A DNA stretch of 64,000 nucleotides. It comes from Clostridium acetobutylicum ATCC 824 (GTDB taxonomy: Bacteria; Bacillota; Clostridia; Clostridiales; Clostridiaceae). The DNA lies in contig NC_003030.1 of the NCBI RefSeq assembly GCF_000008765.1, forward strand, positions 1,708,001-1,772,000, given 5' to 3'. A model generated the notes under the pieces. It made no database searches, was not told where the DNA came from, and saw only the letters and a program-made list of their open reading frames with translations. This document shows, piece by piece, positions 52,605 to 62,983 of this stretch (position 1 is the stretch's first letter; every line of letters starts with the position of its first letter). Position numbers and translations under genes: made by a program.

Positions 52605-52636
52605 GATATAGGCAAACAGCTTATATCCTATTTTCA
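52600..52636 (+). terminator. Terminator after the SASP gene
   Basis: AATAGGATATA / TATATCCTATT arms; the stop codon is part of the stem. Confidence 0.8.
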
Positions 52637-52819
52637 TTATAAAATAAATTATTATAATTGATGTAAAGCATATAGTAAAGTGAATACCATAATGAAGAAA
52701 TTTTAATAGCAGATTGTGGTATAATTAAAATATGGTTAGTGAAGATATTTATAAATTTATGCAAATATCCTAAAGCTAGAGTGTACATATTATAAATTGC
52801 ATCGGGGGGGAAAATCAAA

Positions 52820-53746
52820 ATGAAAGAATATAATTATATTTTTGGGCCTATACCTTCAAGAAGAATGGGAAATTCTTTAGGAATAAGTTCAATAGAAAAA
52901 AGAAGCTGTACATACTCATGCGTTTATTGTCAGCTTGGGAGAACTAAAAATTTAATGAAAGAGCCTAAGAAGTTTTTTAAAACTGAGGATATTTTGGAGG
53001 AATTTAAGGAGTACCTTAAGGAAGATGTAGATATAGATGTTGTAACAGTAGTTGGTGAAGGGGAACCAACTCTTAGCGATGATTTAGAAGAATTAATACT
53101 AGGGCTAAAAGCAATTACAGACAAGCCAGTTGCTGTTATAACAAATGGATCTATGCTGGTATATGAAAAGGTAAGAAAAGCTCTTAAAGCGGCAGATATA
53201 GTGCTTCCGTCTCTTGATGCAGGGGATGAAGAGACTTTTAGAAAAATAAATAGGCCAAATGCAAAGATAGATTTTAATAAAATCACAGAGGCACTTGTAC
53301 AATTTTCTAAGGAATATAATGGTGAATTATGGATGGAAACTATGATAGTAAAGGGTTTTAATGATAAAACAGAGGAGCTTTATGCTATAAGAAAAATATT
53401 AGATAGAATAGATTATGATAGGTTATATATAAATACTCCTGTAAGGCCTCCTGCAGAGAGTTATGTTGAGGAACCATCTAAAGAAAAATTAGATGAGGTT
53501 ATAAGAATACTAAGAGGAACTTCAATACAAATGCTTTCATCTGGAACATTTTTTAGTGAGATTACAGATGATTTTGAGGCCATTAAAAGTATAATATCGA
53601 GGCATCCTATGAATAAGTTTGAGGTAGAAAGTTTTCTTAACTCAAGAAAATGCCGTGATAAAGAAGAAGTTTTAAGGAAGCTTAAAAATCACGCTGATAT
53701 AGATGTGGTAAGTTACAAAAACTACACTACATATAGACTTAAATAA
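52820..53746 (+). CDS. Radical SAM protein (COG0731-like)
   Basis: A 308-residue radical SAM enzyme. FGPIPSRRMGNSLGI begins it, then the cluster motif CTYSCVYCQLGRT, GEGEPTLS and NRPNAKIDF. The C-terminal 60 residues form a small winged helix (HPMNKFEVESFLNSR). COG0731 proteins are related to wyosine enzymes but the bacterial ones are of unknown function. ATG 52820 follows a run of G with GGGG. The pyridoxal-kinase-like gene follows 12 bases on, in the same operon. Confidence 0.88.
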   Translation: MKEYNYIFGPIPSRRMGNSLGISSIEKRSCTYSCVYCQLGRTKNLMKEPKKFFKTEDILEEFKEYLKEDVDIDVVTVVGEGEPTLSDDLEELILGLKAITDKPVAVITNGSMLVYEKVRKALKAADIVLPSLDAGDEETFRKINRPNAKIDFNKITEALVQFSKEYNGELWMETMIVKGFNDKTEELYAIRKILDRIDYDRLYINTPVRPPAESYVEEPSKEKLDEVIRILRGTSIQMLSSGTFFSEITDDFEAIKSIISRHPMNKFEVESFLNSRKCRDKEEVLRKLKNHADIDVVSYKNYTTYRLK

Positions 53747-53758
53747 CGGAGGATTAAT

Positions 53759-54631
53759 ATGACAAGATCAGTAAAAAGAGTTGCTGCAATACATGATTTA
53801 TCAGGATTTGGTAGAGCTTCTTTGACAGCCATAATTCCTATAATGTCCTATATGGGGATTCAGGTTTGTCCTATGCCAACGGCAGTTCTATCTACACATA
53901 CTACTGATTTTCATGAGTATAGTTTTGTTGATTTAACGGACAGTATGCAGGATTTTATGAATCACTGGAAGAAGATTAATTTGGAATTTGACGCTATATA
54001 TACAGGTTTTTTGGGTTCGCCAAGACAAGTTAAAATAATAAGTGATTTTGTAAAGGAATTTTCAAGTGATAGTACATTAGTTCTTATTGATCCTGTTATG
54101 GGTGATGAGGGAGAACTTTATCAAACTATGAATAGTGAAATTGTAAGAAGCATGAGAGAGCTTATAAAAAGTGCTGATATAATAACGCCAAATTTTACTG
54201 AAGCAGCATATTTACTAGATAAGGACTATAACCTAGAATTGAATGAAGAAACTATAAAAGAATGGATTTTAGAATTAGCTAATATGGGACCGGATATTGT
54301 TATTATGACAAGCGTACCAGAAAATAAAGATAAGAGTACTATAAGCGTTATAGCTTATGAAAAAAAGCTGAATAAGTTTTGGAAAATTACAAGTGAATAT
54401 ATACCTGTAAGTTACCCAGGTACAGGTGATAGTTTTGCAAGTGCTATACTTGGACGTATTTTAAAAGGGGATAACCTTCCTCAAGCTGTGGGAAGAGGAA
54501 TGCAGTTTATTACTTCAGCTATAAAAGAAAGCTATGGATTTGATTATCCTACTCGTGAAGGGATTCTTATAGAAAAATCTCTTGAAGTACTAAATTTACC
54601 TTTTATGAATGGTAATTATAAATTAATTTAA
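53759..54631 (+). CDS. Pyridoxamine/pyridoxal kinase-like ribokinase-family protein
   Basis: A 290-residue PfkB/ribokinase-fold kinase. AAIHDLSGFGRASLTA opens the domain, STHTTDF and DAIYTGFLGS lie further on, and SYPGTGDSFASAIL is the catalytic anion hole. The pattern matches clostridial pyridoxamine kinases, which phosphorylate vitamin B6 forms. It starts at ATG 53759 after CGGAGG, 12 bases behind the radical SAM gene. The LUD-domain gene follows after about 50 bases, so three genes may be one unit. Substrate preference is uncertain. Confidence 0.87.
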   Translation: MTRSVKRVAAIHDLSGFGRASLTAIIPIMSYMGIQVCPMPTAVLSTHTTDFHEYSFVDLTDSMQDFMNHWKKINLEFDAIYTGFLGSPRQVKIISDFVKEFSSDSTLVLIDPVMGDEGELYQTMNSEIVRSMRELIKSADIITPNFTEAAYLLDKDYNLELNEETIKEWILELANMGPDIVIMTSVPENKDKSTISVIAYEKKLNKFWKITSEYIPVSYPGTGDSFASAILGRILKGDNLPQAVGRGMQFITSAIKESYGFDYPTREGILIEKSLEVLNLPFMNGNYKLI

Positions 54632-54679
54632 GAGGAGGGAAGCTGGCAGGCGAAATATGACGTTTACCAGGGAGTGATT

Positions 54680-55321
54680 ATGGATTCAAATGTTTCATGG
54701 ATGATTAGAGAAAAAATAGAAAGAACTATAAAGAACCTTGAAAAGAATAATATTGAAGCATACAATGTAAAAAATTCTAAACAATTAATAGAACTTATAG
54801 ACAAGCTTATACCTGAAGGTGAAACAGTTGCAGTTGGAGGTTCTATGACGCTGTTTGAAACAGGTATAATAGACCATATAAGAAGTAAGAATTATAATTT
54901 TTTAGATAGATACAAGGAAGGTTTAAGTAAAGAAGATATAAAAGATGTATTTAGAAAAAGCTTTTTTGCAGATAGCTATATAGTAAGTACTAATGCTTTA
55001 ACAGAAAATGGAGAGCTTTATAATGTTGATGGAAATGGAAACAGAGTTGCAGCAATGCTTTTCGGTCCTGATAAGGTAATAGTTATTGCAGGGATAAACA
55101 AAATAGTAAAGGATGTGGATGAAGCAATAAAGAGAAATAAATTTGTGTCTGCTCCGATAAATGCAAAAAGGCTGAATAAAGCTACTCCATGTACAAAAGT
55201 TGGATATTGCATGGATTGTAAAAGTCAGGACAGAATTTGTAATGAGTATACTTTAATAAAAAGACAAGGAGTAAAGGGAAGAATTAAAGTAATTATAGTG
55301 GAAGAGGAGCTCGGTTACTAA
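54680..55321 (+). CDS. LUD-domain protein (LutC/YkgG-like)
   Basis: A 213-residue LUD-domain protein (DUF162). It has VAVGGSMTLFETGI, NFLDRYKEG, NVDGNGNRVAAMLFGP and KVIVIAGINKIV. Near the end is a cysteine cluster TPCTKVGYCMDCKSQDRIC that could bind an Fe-S cluster or zinc. Unlike Lut operons there are no lutA or lutB genes nearby. ATG 54680 lies six bases after GGGAG; a GTG at 54674 is less likely. Between the kinase and this gene lie 48 bases with an unused AGGAGG and a six-codon frame. Confidence 0.88.
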   Translation: MDSNVSWMIREKIERTIKNLEKNNIEAYNVKNSKQLIELIDKLIPEGETVAVGGSMTLFETGIIDHIRSKNYNFLDRYKEGLSKEDIKDVFRKSFFADSYIVSTNALTENGELYNVDGNGNRVAAMLFGPDKVIVIAGINKIVKDVDEAIKRNKFVSAPINAKRLNKATPCTKVGYCMDCKSQDRICNEYTLIKRQGVKGRIKVIIVEEELGY

Positions 55322-55427
55322 GTAAATATTTTAAAGCGTAAGTTCCAATTGTGAATAGAAAAATGAGTGTAGTAAATATTATAAATATAGTTTAAATTAA
55401 TTTAATGTAGGGCAGGTAGATTAACGC

Positions 55428-56270
55428 ATGGAAAAAATAGCATTGATAACGGATAGTACATCAGATGTAGATAAAGATATGATAGAAAAATATGATATAA
55501 AGGTACTTCCACTTAGAATAATATATAAGGATAAAGAATATATAGACAGAGTAACAATTTCCCCAAGAGAAGTTTATGACAACCTACATATAGAAGTTCC
55601 TTCTACATCACTGCCATCTATGGGAGATATGGAGAGTCTATATGAGAAGCTTGAAGCTGAGGGTTATACTCACGTTATTGGAGTTACAATATCTTCGAAT
55701 TTGTCAGGAACCTATAACAGTTTAAAGCTTGTTAGTGAGGGACATGAAAATATTAAAAGTTTTATTTTTGATTCGAGATCAATAACAATGGGAGAAGGAG
55801 CTATCATTAAAGAGTGTGGGGAAATGATACTTCAAGGTAAAAATTTTGATTATATAGTTGAAAAAATGCCTAAGATGAGAGAAAACATAAAGGTTTATTA
55901 TATAGTGGACACATTAAAGTATTTGATAAAGGGAGGAAGAATAGGTAAGGTTTCAGGAACAGTTGGACAATTGCTTGATATCAAGCCTATAATTTCTATA
56001 AATGAAGAAGGGGTATATTATACTCACTGCAAAGCAAAGGGAAAAAAGCAGGCAATTAAAAAGCTTATTGAAATATTAAGAAGAACACTTTCTGAAAAGC
56101 ATTGCGATATATGGGTTATGCACGGCGGTGCTTATGATGAAATAGATAAGTTAAAGGATTTGGTTTCAGGTATTGAAAATATCAATAATTTAAATTCGGG
56201 GGAGATTAGTCCTGTGGCGGGGGTACATACGGGACCTGGACTTCTTGGAGTAGTAATATTTAAAAAATAG
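55428..56270 (+). CDS. DegV family fatty-acid-binding protein
   Basis: A 280-residue DegV family protein, binding fatty acids and in some bacteria delivering them to fatty acid kinase. The family parts are present: ITDSTSDVDKDMI, VPSTSLPS, HVIGVTISSNLSGTYNS, GGRIGKVSG and HTGPGLLGV at the C-terminus. ATG 55428. It begins a tight three-gene set with a HAD phosphatase (18 bases to its start codon) and the glycerol-1-phosphate dehydrogenase-like gene, suggesting a lipid-related role. Confidence 0.92.
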   Translation: MEKIALITDSTSDVDKDMIEKYDIKVLPLRIIYKDKEYIDRVTISPREVYDNLHIEVPSTSLPSMGDMESLYEKLEAEGYTHVIGVTISSNLSGTYNSLKLVSEGHENIKSFIFDSRSITMGEGAIIKECGEMILQGKNFDYIVEKMPKMRENIKVYYIVDTLKYLIKGGRIGKVSGTVGQLLDIKPIISINEEGVYYTHCKAKGKKQAIKKLIEILRRTLSEKHCDIWVMHGGAYDEIDKLKDLVSGIENINNLNSGEISPVAGVHTGPGLLGVVIFKK

Positions 56271-56288
56271 AACATGGGGGGAAATCAA

Positions 56289-56948
56289 ATGAAAAATTTT
56301 GTATTTGTATCTGATTTTGATGGAACAATAAGTAAGAGGGATTTTTATAAGATAATAACTGACAAATACTTAAAGGATGAAGTAAAGGATTTATATAAAG
56401 AATGGAGAAGTAATAAGATAACAGATGTTGATTATTTAGGCTATGTATTTAGCCATATAGGAAGAAATGAGAAGGAAATACTTGAGGATATACTTACAAT
56501 ATCCATAGATCCTTATATAAAGGAATTTATAAAAAAGATAAAGGAAAAGGGAGGAGATTTTGTAGTAGTAAGTGCTGGAACTAACTACTATATTGATAAA
56601 GTCTTCCAAAATATTGGCATAGATAATGTTGATATATATTCAAATAAGACAGTATTTAAAGACAATGGACTTCACTTTGTGTTAAATCCAAAGGATGAAT
56701 TTTATTCTGACGTTTATGGAATAGATAAAGGTAAAGTGGTAAAAAAATTAAGAGAAAACTATGAAAAAGTTTTTTATGCAGGAGATAGTACACCTGACAT
56801 AGCACCTTCTCTTTTATCAGATGTGGTATTTGCTAAGAGCAAGCTTTGCAATTTTTTAACTGAAAGAAATAAAGAGTTTATAAGCTTTGAAGGCTTTGAT
56901 GAAATATTAAAGCATGTAGAAAAATACTTAAAGGAGTGGGGAATTTGA
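56289..56948 (+). CDS. HAD-superfamily phosphatase (MtnX-like)
   Basis: A 219-residue HAD phosphatase of the MtnX-like subgroup. Motif I is VSDFDGTISKRDFY (nucleophile Asp11, Asp13), the motif III/IV region FYAGDSTPDIAPSL comes near 158-172, and VVVSAGTNYYID is motif II. It removes phosphate from a small molecule; which one is unknown. ATG 56289 follows GGGGGG. Its stop overlaps the TTG start of the next gene (TTGA), so translation is coupled, and the substrate may be a glycerol phosphate or another product of the dehydrogenase. Confidence 0.88.
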   Translation: MKNFVFVSDFDGTISKRDFYKIITDKYLKDEVKDLYKEWRSNKITDVDYLGYVFSHIGRNEKEILEDILTISIDPYIKEFIKKIKEKGGDFVVVSAGTNYYIDKVFQNIGIDNVDIYSNKTVFKDNGLHFVLNPKDEFYSDVYGIDKGKVVKKLRENYEKVFYAGDSTPDIAPSLLSDVVFAKSKLCNFLTERNKEFISFEGFDEILKHVEKYLKEWGI

Positions 56949-58006
56949 AAGGAATATCTCATAGAATAGCAATTCCTTTAATACTTGAGGTTGGAAACAA
57001 TAAAATATATAATATAGGGCAAATAATAAAAAAAGGGAATTTTAAAAGAGTCTCACTTTATTTTGGTGAGGGAATATATGAGTTATTTGGTGAAACTATT
57101 GAGAAATCTATAAAAAGTTCAAATATAGAAATTGAAGCTGTAGAAACTGTTAAAAATATAGATTTTGATGAAATTGGAACAAATGCTTTTAAAATACCAG
57201 CAGAGGTGGATGCACTTATAGGTATAGGTGGAGGAAAGGCAATAGATGCAGTTAAGTACATGGCATTTTTAAGAAAGCTTCCATTTATAAGTGTACCAAC
57301 ATCGACTTCTAACGATGGTTTTTCTAGTCCAGTTGCATCACTTTTAATAAATGGAAAAAGAACCTCAGTTCCTGCAAAGACTCCGGATGGAATAGTGGTT
57401 GATATAGATGTAATAAAGGGTTCTCCTGAAAAATTTATATACTCTGGAATTGGAGATTTGGTATCAAATATAACAGCTCTTTATGATTGGAAGTTTGAAG
57501 AAGAAAACCATAAGTCAATTATAGATGACTTTGCGGTTATGATATCTAAAAAGTCAGTTAATAGTTTTGTGAGAACTGATTTTAAAAGTATAAAAGATGA
57601 GGTATTCTTAAAGGAGCTTGTAGATTCACTTACAATGAATGGTATAGCTATGGAAATAGCAGGAAATAGTTCTCCTGCAAGTGGAGCTGAACACTTGATA
57701 TCACACGCATTAGATAAGTTTTTACCAAATCCTCAGTTGCATGGAATTCAAGTGGGAGTTGCAACTTATATAATGTCTAAGGTTCATAAGCATAGGGAAG
57801 AAAGAATAAAAAAGATTTTGAGTGATACTGGCTTTTTCAACTATGTGAAGGGATTAAATATGAAGAAGAGTGATTTCAAGAGGGCAATTTCTGAGGCGCA
57901 TCTTATAAAACCAGCTAGATATACTTATCTTCATGTAGAAAAAAATTGTGAGACAGCTAAAGAGATTGTGGATACTGACGAAATATTAAGGAATATATTG
58001 GTATAA
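56945..58006 (+). CDS. sn-Glycerol-1-phosphate dehydrogenase-like protein (EgsA/AraM family)
   Basis: A 353-residue metal-dependent dehydrogenase of the glycerol-1-phosphate dehydrogenase/AraM group. NAD-binding IGIGGGKAIDAVKYMA, then SVPTSTSNDGFSSPVAS, SGAEHLISHALDKF and LHGIQVGVATYIM carry the conserved His residues for the metal. Members make sn-glycerol 1-phosphate from dihydroxyacetone phosphate, as in archaeal lipids or in Bacillus glyceryl phosphate compounds. TTG 56945 follows AAGGAG by eight bases and overlaps the previous stop; GTG 56936 has no site. The enzyme class is sure, the exact product not. Confidence 0.87.
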   Translation: MKGISHRIAIPLILEVGNNKIYNIGQIIKKGNFKRVSLYFGEGIYELFGETIEKSIKSSNIEIEAVETVKNIDFDEIGTNAFKIPAEVDALIGIGGGKAIDAVKYMAFLRKLPFISVPTSTSNDGFSSPVASLLINGKRTSVPAKTPDGIVVDIDVIKGSPEKFIYSGIGDLVSNITALYDWKFEEENHKSIIDDFAVMISKKSVNSFVRTDFKSIKDEVFLKELVDSLTMNGIAMEIAGNSSPASGAEHLISHALDKFLPNPQLHGIQVGVATYIMSKVHKHREERIKKILSDTGFFNYVKGLNMKKSDFKRAISEAHLIKPARYTYLHVEKNCETAKEIVDTDEILRNILV

Positions 58007-58033
58007 AATAAGGACGTTTATACTTTTCATATG

Positions 58034-58062
58034 TTGACAAATTATAAAAAACATTTTATGAT
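58034..58062 (+). promoter_or_regulatory. Sigma-A promoter before parE
   Basis: TTGACA (58034-58039), 17 bases, TATGAT (58057-58062). Confidence 0.8.
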
Positions 58063-58076
58063 TTAAAATTAGTGGG

Positions 58077-58110
58077 GTAATGACTTAGTTTCATTACTTT
58101 ATTTTTTATA
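58077..58110 (+). terminator. Hairpin with T-run in the parE leader
   Basis: GTAATGA / TCATTAC with a seven-base loop and ACTTTATTTTTT. It stands within 20 bases of the start point of the promoter at 58034, so it may be an attenuator as well as the end of the upstream operon. Confidence 0.6.
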
Positions 58111-58133
58111 TTGATTATCGGAGGACGGACTTA

Positions 58134-60086
58134 ATGAATAAAAATGAAAATATTGAAGATTATGATGTTACCTCCCTTACCTCTCTGGAAAAACTTGAAC
58201 CTGTAAGAATAAGACCGGGAATGTATATAGGTTCAACTGGAAGTAAGGGACTTCATCACTGCATATGGGAAATACTTGATAATGCCATAGATGAGCTTAC
58301 AAATGGCTTTGGTGATATGGCCAAGATAATATTAAATAAAGATAAGAGTGTTACTATAATAGATAATGGTAGAGGAATACCAACAGGTATACATCCAATA
58401 AAGAAAAAGTCTGGAGTTGAAATGGTGTATACAGAACTTCATACTGGTGGAAAATTCAACAATAAGAATTATAAGACATCAGGAGGTCTTCATGGAGTAG
58501 GAGCAGCAGTTGTAAATGCACTTTCAAAGTGGACTGAAGTTGAGGTCTATCAAAATGGATACATATATAGACAAAGATTCGAATATGCCTATGACAAGGA
58601 ACTCAAAAGAGATATGCCGGGTACTCCTGTTACTGAAATAGAGAAAATAGGTAAAACTGATAAAAAGGGAACAAAAGTAACATTTAAACCGGATGAAGAG
58701 GTTTTTACAAGTACAGACTTTAAATTTGATGTTATAGATGAAAGATTAAAGGAGATAGCTTTTCAAAATAAAGGTATAACATTAATACTTGAAGATCATA
58801 GAGAAGATGAGCCTCAAGTAAAAACATATCATTCTGAAAGGGGACTTCTTGATTTTATAGATTATCTTAATGAAAGCAAGACGGTTATCCATAAGAACCC
58901 AATAATATTTGATGGTGAGAGAGAAATTAACGGACTTAAACTTTATGGAGAAGTATGTCTTCAATTTACAGATTCAACTACAGAATATATTGCAAGTTAT
59001 GTAAACAATATTCCAACAACAGAAGCCGGTACGCATGAGGCAGGTTTTAAAACAGGTATGACTAGAGCGTTCAAGGAGTGGGCCAAGAAACTTGGAGTAT
59101 TGAAAGAAAAGGATAAAGAATTTGAAGGTAATGACGTAAGAGAAGGTATGACAGCTATAATAAGAATAAAGCTTACAAATCCGGTTTTTGAGGGACAAAC
59201 TAAGACAAAACTTGGAAACAATGAAGCTTACACTATGATGAATGATTTGGCATATTCAGGATTTTCTGAATGGATTGAAGACAACAAGGATACCGCAACA
59301 ATGATAATAAAAAATGCTGTAAATGCAGCTTCAAGACGTGAAAAAATAAAGAAAATAAATGAGGCTGAAAAAAAGAAAATAGGAAAAGGAACATCACCTT
59401 TAGCAGGAAAGATAGCTGTCTGTACTCTTAAGGATGCATCGTTATGCGAATTTATAATAGTTGAGGGAGATTCAGCAGGAGGAAGCGCAAAGCAAGCTAG
59501 GGATAGAAGATTTCAAAGTATAATGCCATCTAAGGGTAAAATAATGAATACTGAAAAGCAGAAGCTTGAAAATGTGCTTGGAAGTGAGGAATTGAAAATA
59601 TTTAATACTGCTGTGGGAACAGGAATACTTGATAACTACAGAGAAGAGGATTTAAGGTACGACAAGATAATAATAATGAGTGATGCTGATGTAGATGGTT
59701 ATCACATAAGAACATTGTGGATGACTTATATATATAGGTATATGAGACAGCTTATATCAAATGAGCACCTTTATATAGCACTACCACCTTTATATAAAGT
59801 GTACAAAAACTCTAAGAAGGGTGAGGTAGTAGAATACGCTTACAGCGATGAACAGCTTGATAAGGCTAAAAAAGAGGTTGGAAAAGGATATCTTATACAA
59901 AGATATAAAGGTCTTGGAGAAATGAATCCGGATCAACTTTGGGAAACTACATTAAATCCTGAAACAAGAACTCTTCAGATGGTTACAATAGAGGATGCTG
60001 CAAAGGCTGAAAAAATGGTATCTCTGCTTATGGGAGACGTGGTTGAACCTAGAAAAAATTATATGTATAAATATGCTGAATTTTAA
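58134..60086 (+). CDS. parE: DNA topoisomerase IV subunit B
   Basis: A 650-residue type IIA topoisomerase ATPase subunit. It has the ATPase motifs [31 protein letters not shown] and [15 protein letters not shown], and the Toprim [15 protein letters not shown] with [13 protein letters not shown] and [11 protein letters not shown]. It follows with parC 20 bases on, as in Firmicute parE-parC. The enzyme unlinks daughter chromosomes. The pairing with the long ParC supports Topo IV over gyrase. ATG 58134 follows CGGAGG. Whether this is Topo IV or a second gyrase is not provable by sequence alone; context favours Topo IV. Confidence 0.93.
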   Translation: MNKNENIEDYDVTSLTSLEKLEPVRIRPGMYIGSTGSKGLHHCIWEILDNAIDELTNGFGDMAKIILNKDKSVTIIDNGRGIPTGIHPIKKKSGVEMVYTELHTGGKFNNKNYKTSGGLHGVGAAVVNALSKWTEVEVYQNGYIYRQRFEYAYDKELKRDMPGTPVTEIEKIGKTDKKGTKVTFKPDEEVFTSTDFKFDVIDERLKEIAFQNKGITLILEDHREDEPQVKTYHSERGLLDFIDYLNESKTVIHKNPIIFDGEREINGLKLYGEVCLQFTDSTTEYIASYVNNIPTTEAGTHEAGFKTGMTRAFKEWAKKLGVLKEKDKEFEGNDVREGMTAIIRIKLTNPVFEGQTKTKLGNNEAYTMMNDLAYSGFSEWIEDNKDTATMIIKNAVNAASRREKIKKINEAEKKKIGKGTSPLAGKIAVCTLKDASLCEFIIVEGDSAGGSAKQARDRRFQSIMPSKGKIMNTEKQKLENVLGSEELKIFNTAVGTGILDNYREEDLRYDKIIIMSDADVDGYHIRTLWMTYIYRYMRQLISNEHLYIALPPLYKVYKNSKKGEVVEYAYSDEQLDKAKKEVGKGYLIQRYKGLGEMNPDQLWETTLNPETRTLQMVTIEDAAKAEKMVSLLMGDVVEPRKNYMYKYAEF

Positions 60087-60106
60087 TAGTTTGGGGAGGA
60101 CTTAAG

Positions 60107-62971
60107 ATGGCAAAAAAAATTAATATACCTAAGGACAGCAATATTATAAAAATACCCTTAGAGGAGGCTATGCCTGAAAATTACCTTCCTTATGCAGTTG
60201 AAGTTGCAAGGGATAGGGCGCTTCCAGATGTAAGAGATGGCTTAAAACCAGTTCACAGAAGAATTATATATGGTTCATATATGCTGAAGGCATTTCCTGA
60301 TAAACCATACTATAAGTCAGCTAGAATAGTAGGTGATATTTTAGGAAAGTATCATCCACATGGAGATTCTTCAGTTTATGAATCCATGGTTATTTTAGCT
60401 CAAAACTTCACAACAAGACATCCTCTTATAGATGGTCACGGTAACTGGGGAAGTGTAGATGGAGATAGTGCTGCGGCTATGCGTTACACTGAAGCTAGAT
60501 TGACTCCAATAGCATTAGAGATGATAAACGATATAGATAAAGATGTAGTTGATATGGTGGATAACTATTCAGGATCAGAAAAAGAACCATCAGTGCTTCC
60601 AGCTGCATATCCTAACCTTTTGGTAAATGGAGCCTTTGGTATTGCGGTTGGGCTTTCTACTAACATTCCACCTCATAATTTAAGAGAAGTAATAGATGCT
60701 GTTTTAAAATATATAGATAATAAAGATGTTACGGTTAATGAACTTATGGAGTGTGTAAAAGGACCTGACCTTCCAACAGGAGGAATAATAATAGGAAAAA
60801 ATTCTCTTATAGCAGCCTATGAAACAGGAGAAGGTAAAGTAACCTTAAGAGCAAGAACAAAAATAGAAAGGCTTGAAAATGGAAGGCTTGCTATAGTTAT
60901 AAGTGAATTTCCTTATAGAAGAAATAAAGCAAAGATACTTCAGACAATTTCAGAGATGACGGCAGATAAAAAGCATGCCAAAATTCTTGAGAGTATATCG
61001 GATATAAGAGATGAATCAGATAGAAGAGGAATTAGAGGAGTAATAGAATTTAAAAAATCATCAGACGAAGATACTGTAAATAAAATTCTTAAGTATTTAT
61101 TTAAGAAAACTGAACTTCAGTGTAATATTAACTTTAATATGGTAGCTTTAGCTGATGGAAAACCAGAAACTATGGGATTAAAAACTATTATAGGTCATTA
61201 TGTAAATCATAGAAAAGATATAGTTACAAGAAGAACTAAGCACAATTTAAATGCAGCAAGAAAGAGATTTAACATAGTTGAAGGTTTTATAAAGGCAATA
61301 GACATAATGGATGAAATTATAAGCACTATAAGAGCTTCAAAGTCAAAGAAAGATTCGGAAAACAATCTTGTAGCTAAGTTTGGCTTTAATAATGAACAAG
61401 CAACTGCTATTGTTGAGCTTATGCTTTATAAACTTACAGGACTTGAGATAGAAACCTTTAAAAAGGAATATGATGAGCTTTCAAAATTAATTAAAAAGTT
61501 GGAAAAGATATTGAGTGATGAAAAGGAACTTCTTAGAGTTGTAAAAAATGAACTTAAAGAGGTTGAAAAGAAGTATGGAGAAGATAGACGTACATCAATT
61601 GTTGAAGATGATAGTGAGGCTAAAATTGATGTAGAGGAGTTTACTGTAGTAGAGGACATAGTTGTTACAATGTCTAATGATGGTTACATAAAAAGTGTTC
61701 CTAAAAAAACCTATTTAAGATCTAATTCAGATGTTTCTGATATAGAGTATAGAGAGGGAGATTTTAACAGGTTCTTAATAGAGACCAATACAGCCCACAA
61801 TCTTCTTATGTTTACCGATGAAGGTAATATGTATAAACTCAGAGGTAATAGTATTCCAGAATACAAGTGGAAGGAAAAAGGAGAGAAAATTGATAACCTG
61901 ATAAAAGGTATCGATTTGGGTAAAGAGAAGATTTTGAATATATATTCAGTTGAATCTTTAACAGAGCAGAAAGATATTATATTCATAACAGATAGAGGAA
62001 GCTTAAAGAAAACCTCACTTGATAAATTTGATACTATATACTCTAAAATAATGGCACTGAAGCTTAAAAAGGATGAGAAGCTTATAAAAGCTGAATTGGT
62101 GTTAAGAACTAGAGAAGAGGGCTTTATTAAGGTAAGTACAGAAAAAGGTCTTGATTTTACTGTAAGAGAGCCTTTAATTGAAGAAATGGATAGAAATAAA
62201 ATGGGGCATCAATGTATAAGCGTTTGTCCTATGGATAGGATTGTTTCGTCTGAATTTGTAGAAAACGATGATTACAGAACTTTTGGAATACAAATAAATA
62301 AAAATGGAATAATTAAAACAAAGGCTTCATCAAGTGGAAATTATATAGATACAACAACTTCAAGTACCCTTTTAATATTTATAGATGATGGTAGAGTTAT
62401 TAATATTCCATCCTACATGTTTAAAAATATGGACGACAAAGTGCTTAATTTAAGTGAGCTTTATTGTGAGTTCAATTCTAATAATAAAATAATAAAAACT
62501 CTATCTATAGAAGAATTTAATGAAAATAAATTCATATACTTCTTCAGTTCTAAGGGCTTTGTAAAAAAGACTAAGCTCAGTGAATTTGTGGAGAGTAAAG
62601 GAATAGAAGTATGTTATAAATTAAGAAATAAAGAGGATATGCTCGTAAATGTTGATGTTTCAGAAAATGAGGAAGAAGAGGTAGTACTTATAACTAAAAA
62701 AGCAATGGGAATAAAATTCTTGTCCTCATCTGTGAGTGTAATGGGTAAGATAGCCTCAGGGGTTACAGGAATAAGTTTAAATGAAGAGGATATTACTGAA
62801 TATGGCTTCGTGGTTAAGGAAAATCTCAATAAAATAATACTTAAATCTAAACTTAACGATAAAATTGAAGTTGAAATTGAAGATATAAAAGTTCAAAATA
62901 GAGGTGGTAAAGGTAAGAATCTTACTACACTTTTGATGACAGATTTTATTAGTGAAATAAAGATAAAATAG
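60107..62971 (+). CDS. parC: DNA topoisomerase IV subunit A
   Basis: A 954-residue topoisomerase A subunit. [20 protein letters not shown] starts the core; the catalytic tyrosine is in AMRYTEARL (Tyr127); the quinolone region is [12 protein letters not shown] with Ser88 and Glu92 in the sensitive form. The C-terminal pinwheel follows from about 520. The protein is longer than the usual ParC of about 800-850, and it ends with VQNRGGKG (Gln930-Gly936), like the GyrA box QRRGGKG of gyrases. ATG 60107 has GGGGAGG. The parE partner argues for Topo IV. Action: cleaves and rejoins DNA. Confidence 0.92.
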   Translation: MAKKINIPKDSNIIKIPLEEAMPENYLPYAVEVARDRALPDVRDGLKPVHRRIIYGSYMLKAFPDKPYYKSARIVGDILGKYHPHGDSSVYESMVILAQNFTTRHPLIDGHGNWGSVDGDSAAAMRYTEARLTPIALEMINDIDKDVVDMVDNYSGSEKEPSVLPAAYPNLLVNGAFGIAVGLSTNIPPHNLREVIDAVLKYIDNKDVTVNELMECVKGPDLPTGGIIIGKNSLIAAYETGEGKVTLRARTKIERLENGRLAIVISEFPYRRNKAKILQTISEMTADKKHAKILESISDIRDESDRRGIRGVIEFKKSSDEDTVNKILKYLFKKTELQCNINFNMVALADGKPETMGLKTIIGHYVNHRKDIVTRRTKHNLNAARKRFNIVEGFIKAIDIMDEIISTIRASKSKKDSENNLVAKFGFNNEQATAIVELMLYKLTGLEIETFKKEYDELSKLIKKLEKILSDEKELLRVVKNELKEVEKKYGEDRRTSIVEDDSEAKIDVEEFTVVEDIVVTMSNDGYIKSVPKKTYLRSNSDVSDIEYREGDFNRFLIETNTAHNLLMFTDEGNMYKLRGNSIPEYKWKEKGEKIDNLIKGIDLGKEKILNIYSVESLTEQKDIIFITDRGSLKKTSLDKFDTIYSKIMALKLKKDEKLIKAELVLRTREEGFIKVSTEKGLDFTVREPLIEEMDRNKMGHQCISVCPMDRIVSSEFVENDDYRTFGIQINKNGIIKTKASSSGNYIDTTTSSTLLIFIDDGRVINIPSYMFKNMDDKVLNLSELYCEFNSNNKIIKTLSIEEFNENKFIYFFSSKGFVKKTKLSEFVESKGIEVCYKLRNKEDMLVNVDVSENEEEEVVLITKKAMGIKFLSSSVSVMGKIASGVTGISLNEEDITEYGFVVKENLNKIILKSKLNDKIEVEIEDIKVQNRGGKGKNLTTLLMTDFISEIKIK

Positions 62972-62983
62972 GAGGAGTGTATT

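Noticed and set aside
54657-54677. Six-codon leader frame before the LUD gene
   Set aside because: The AGGAGG site is rather far from its ATG and there is no amino acid bias, so a leader peptide cannot be supported.
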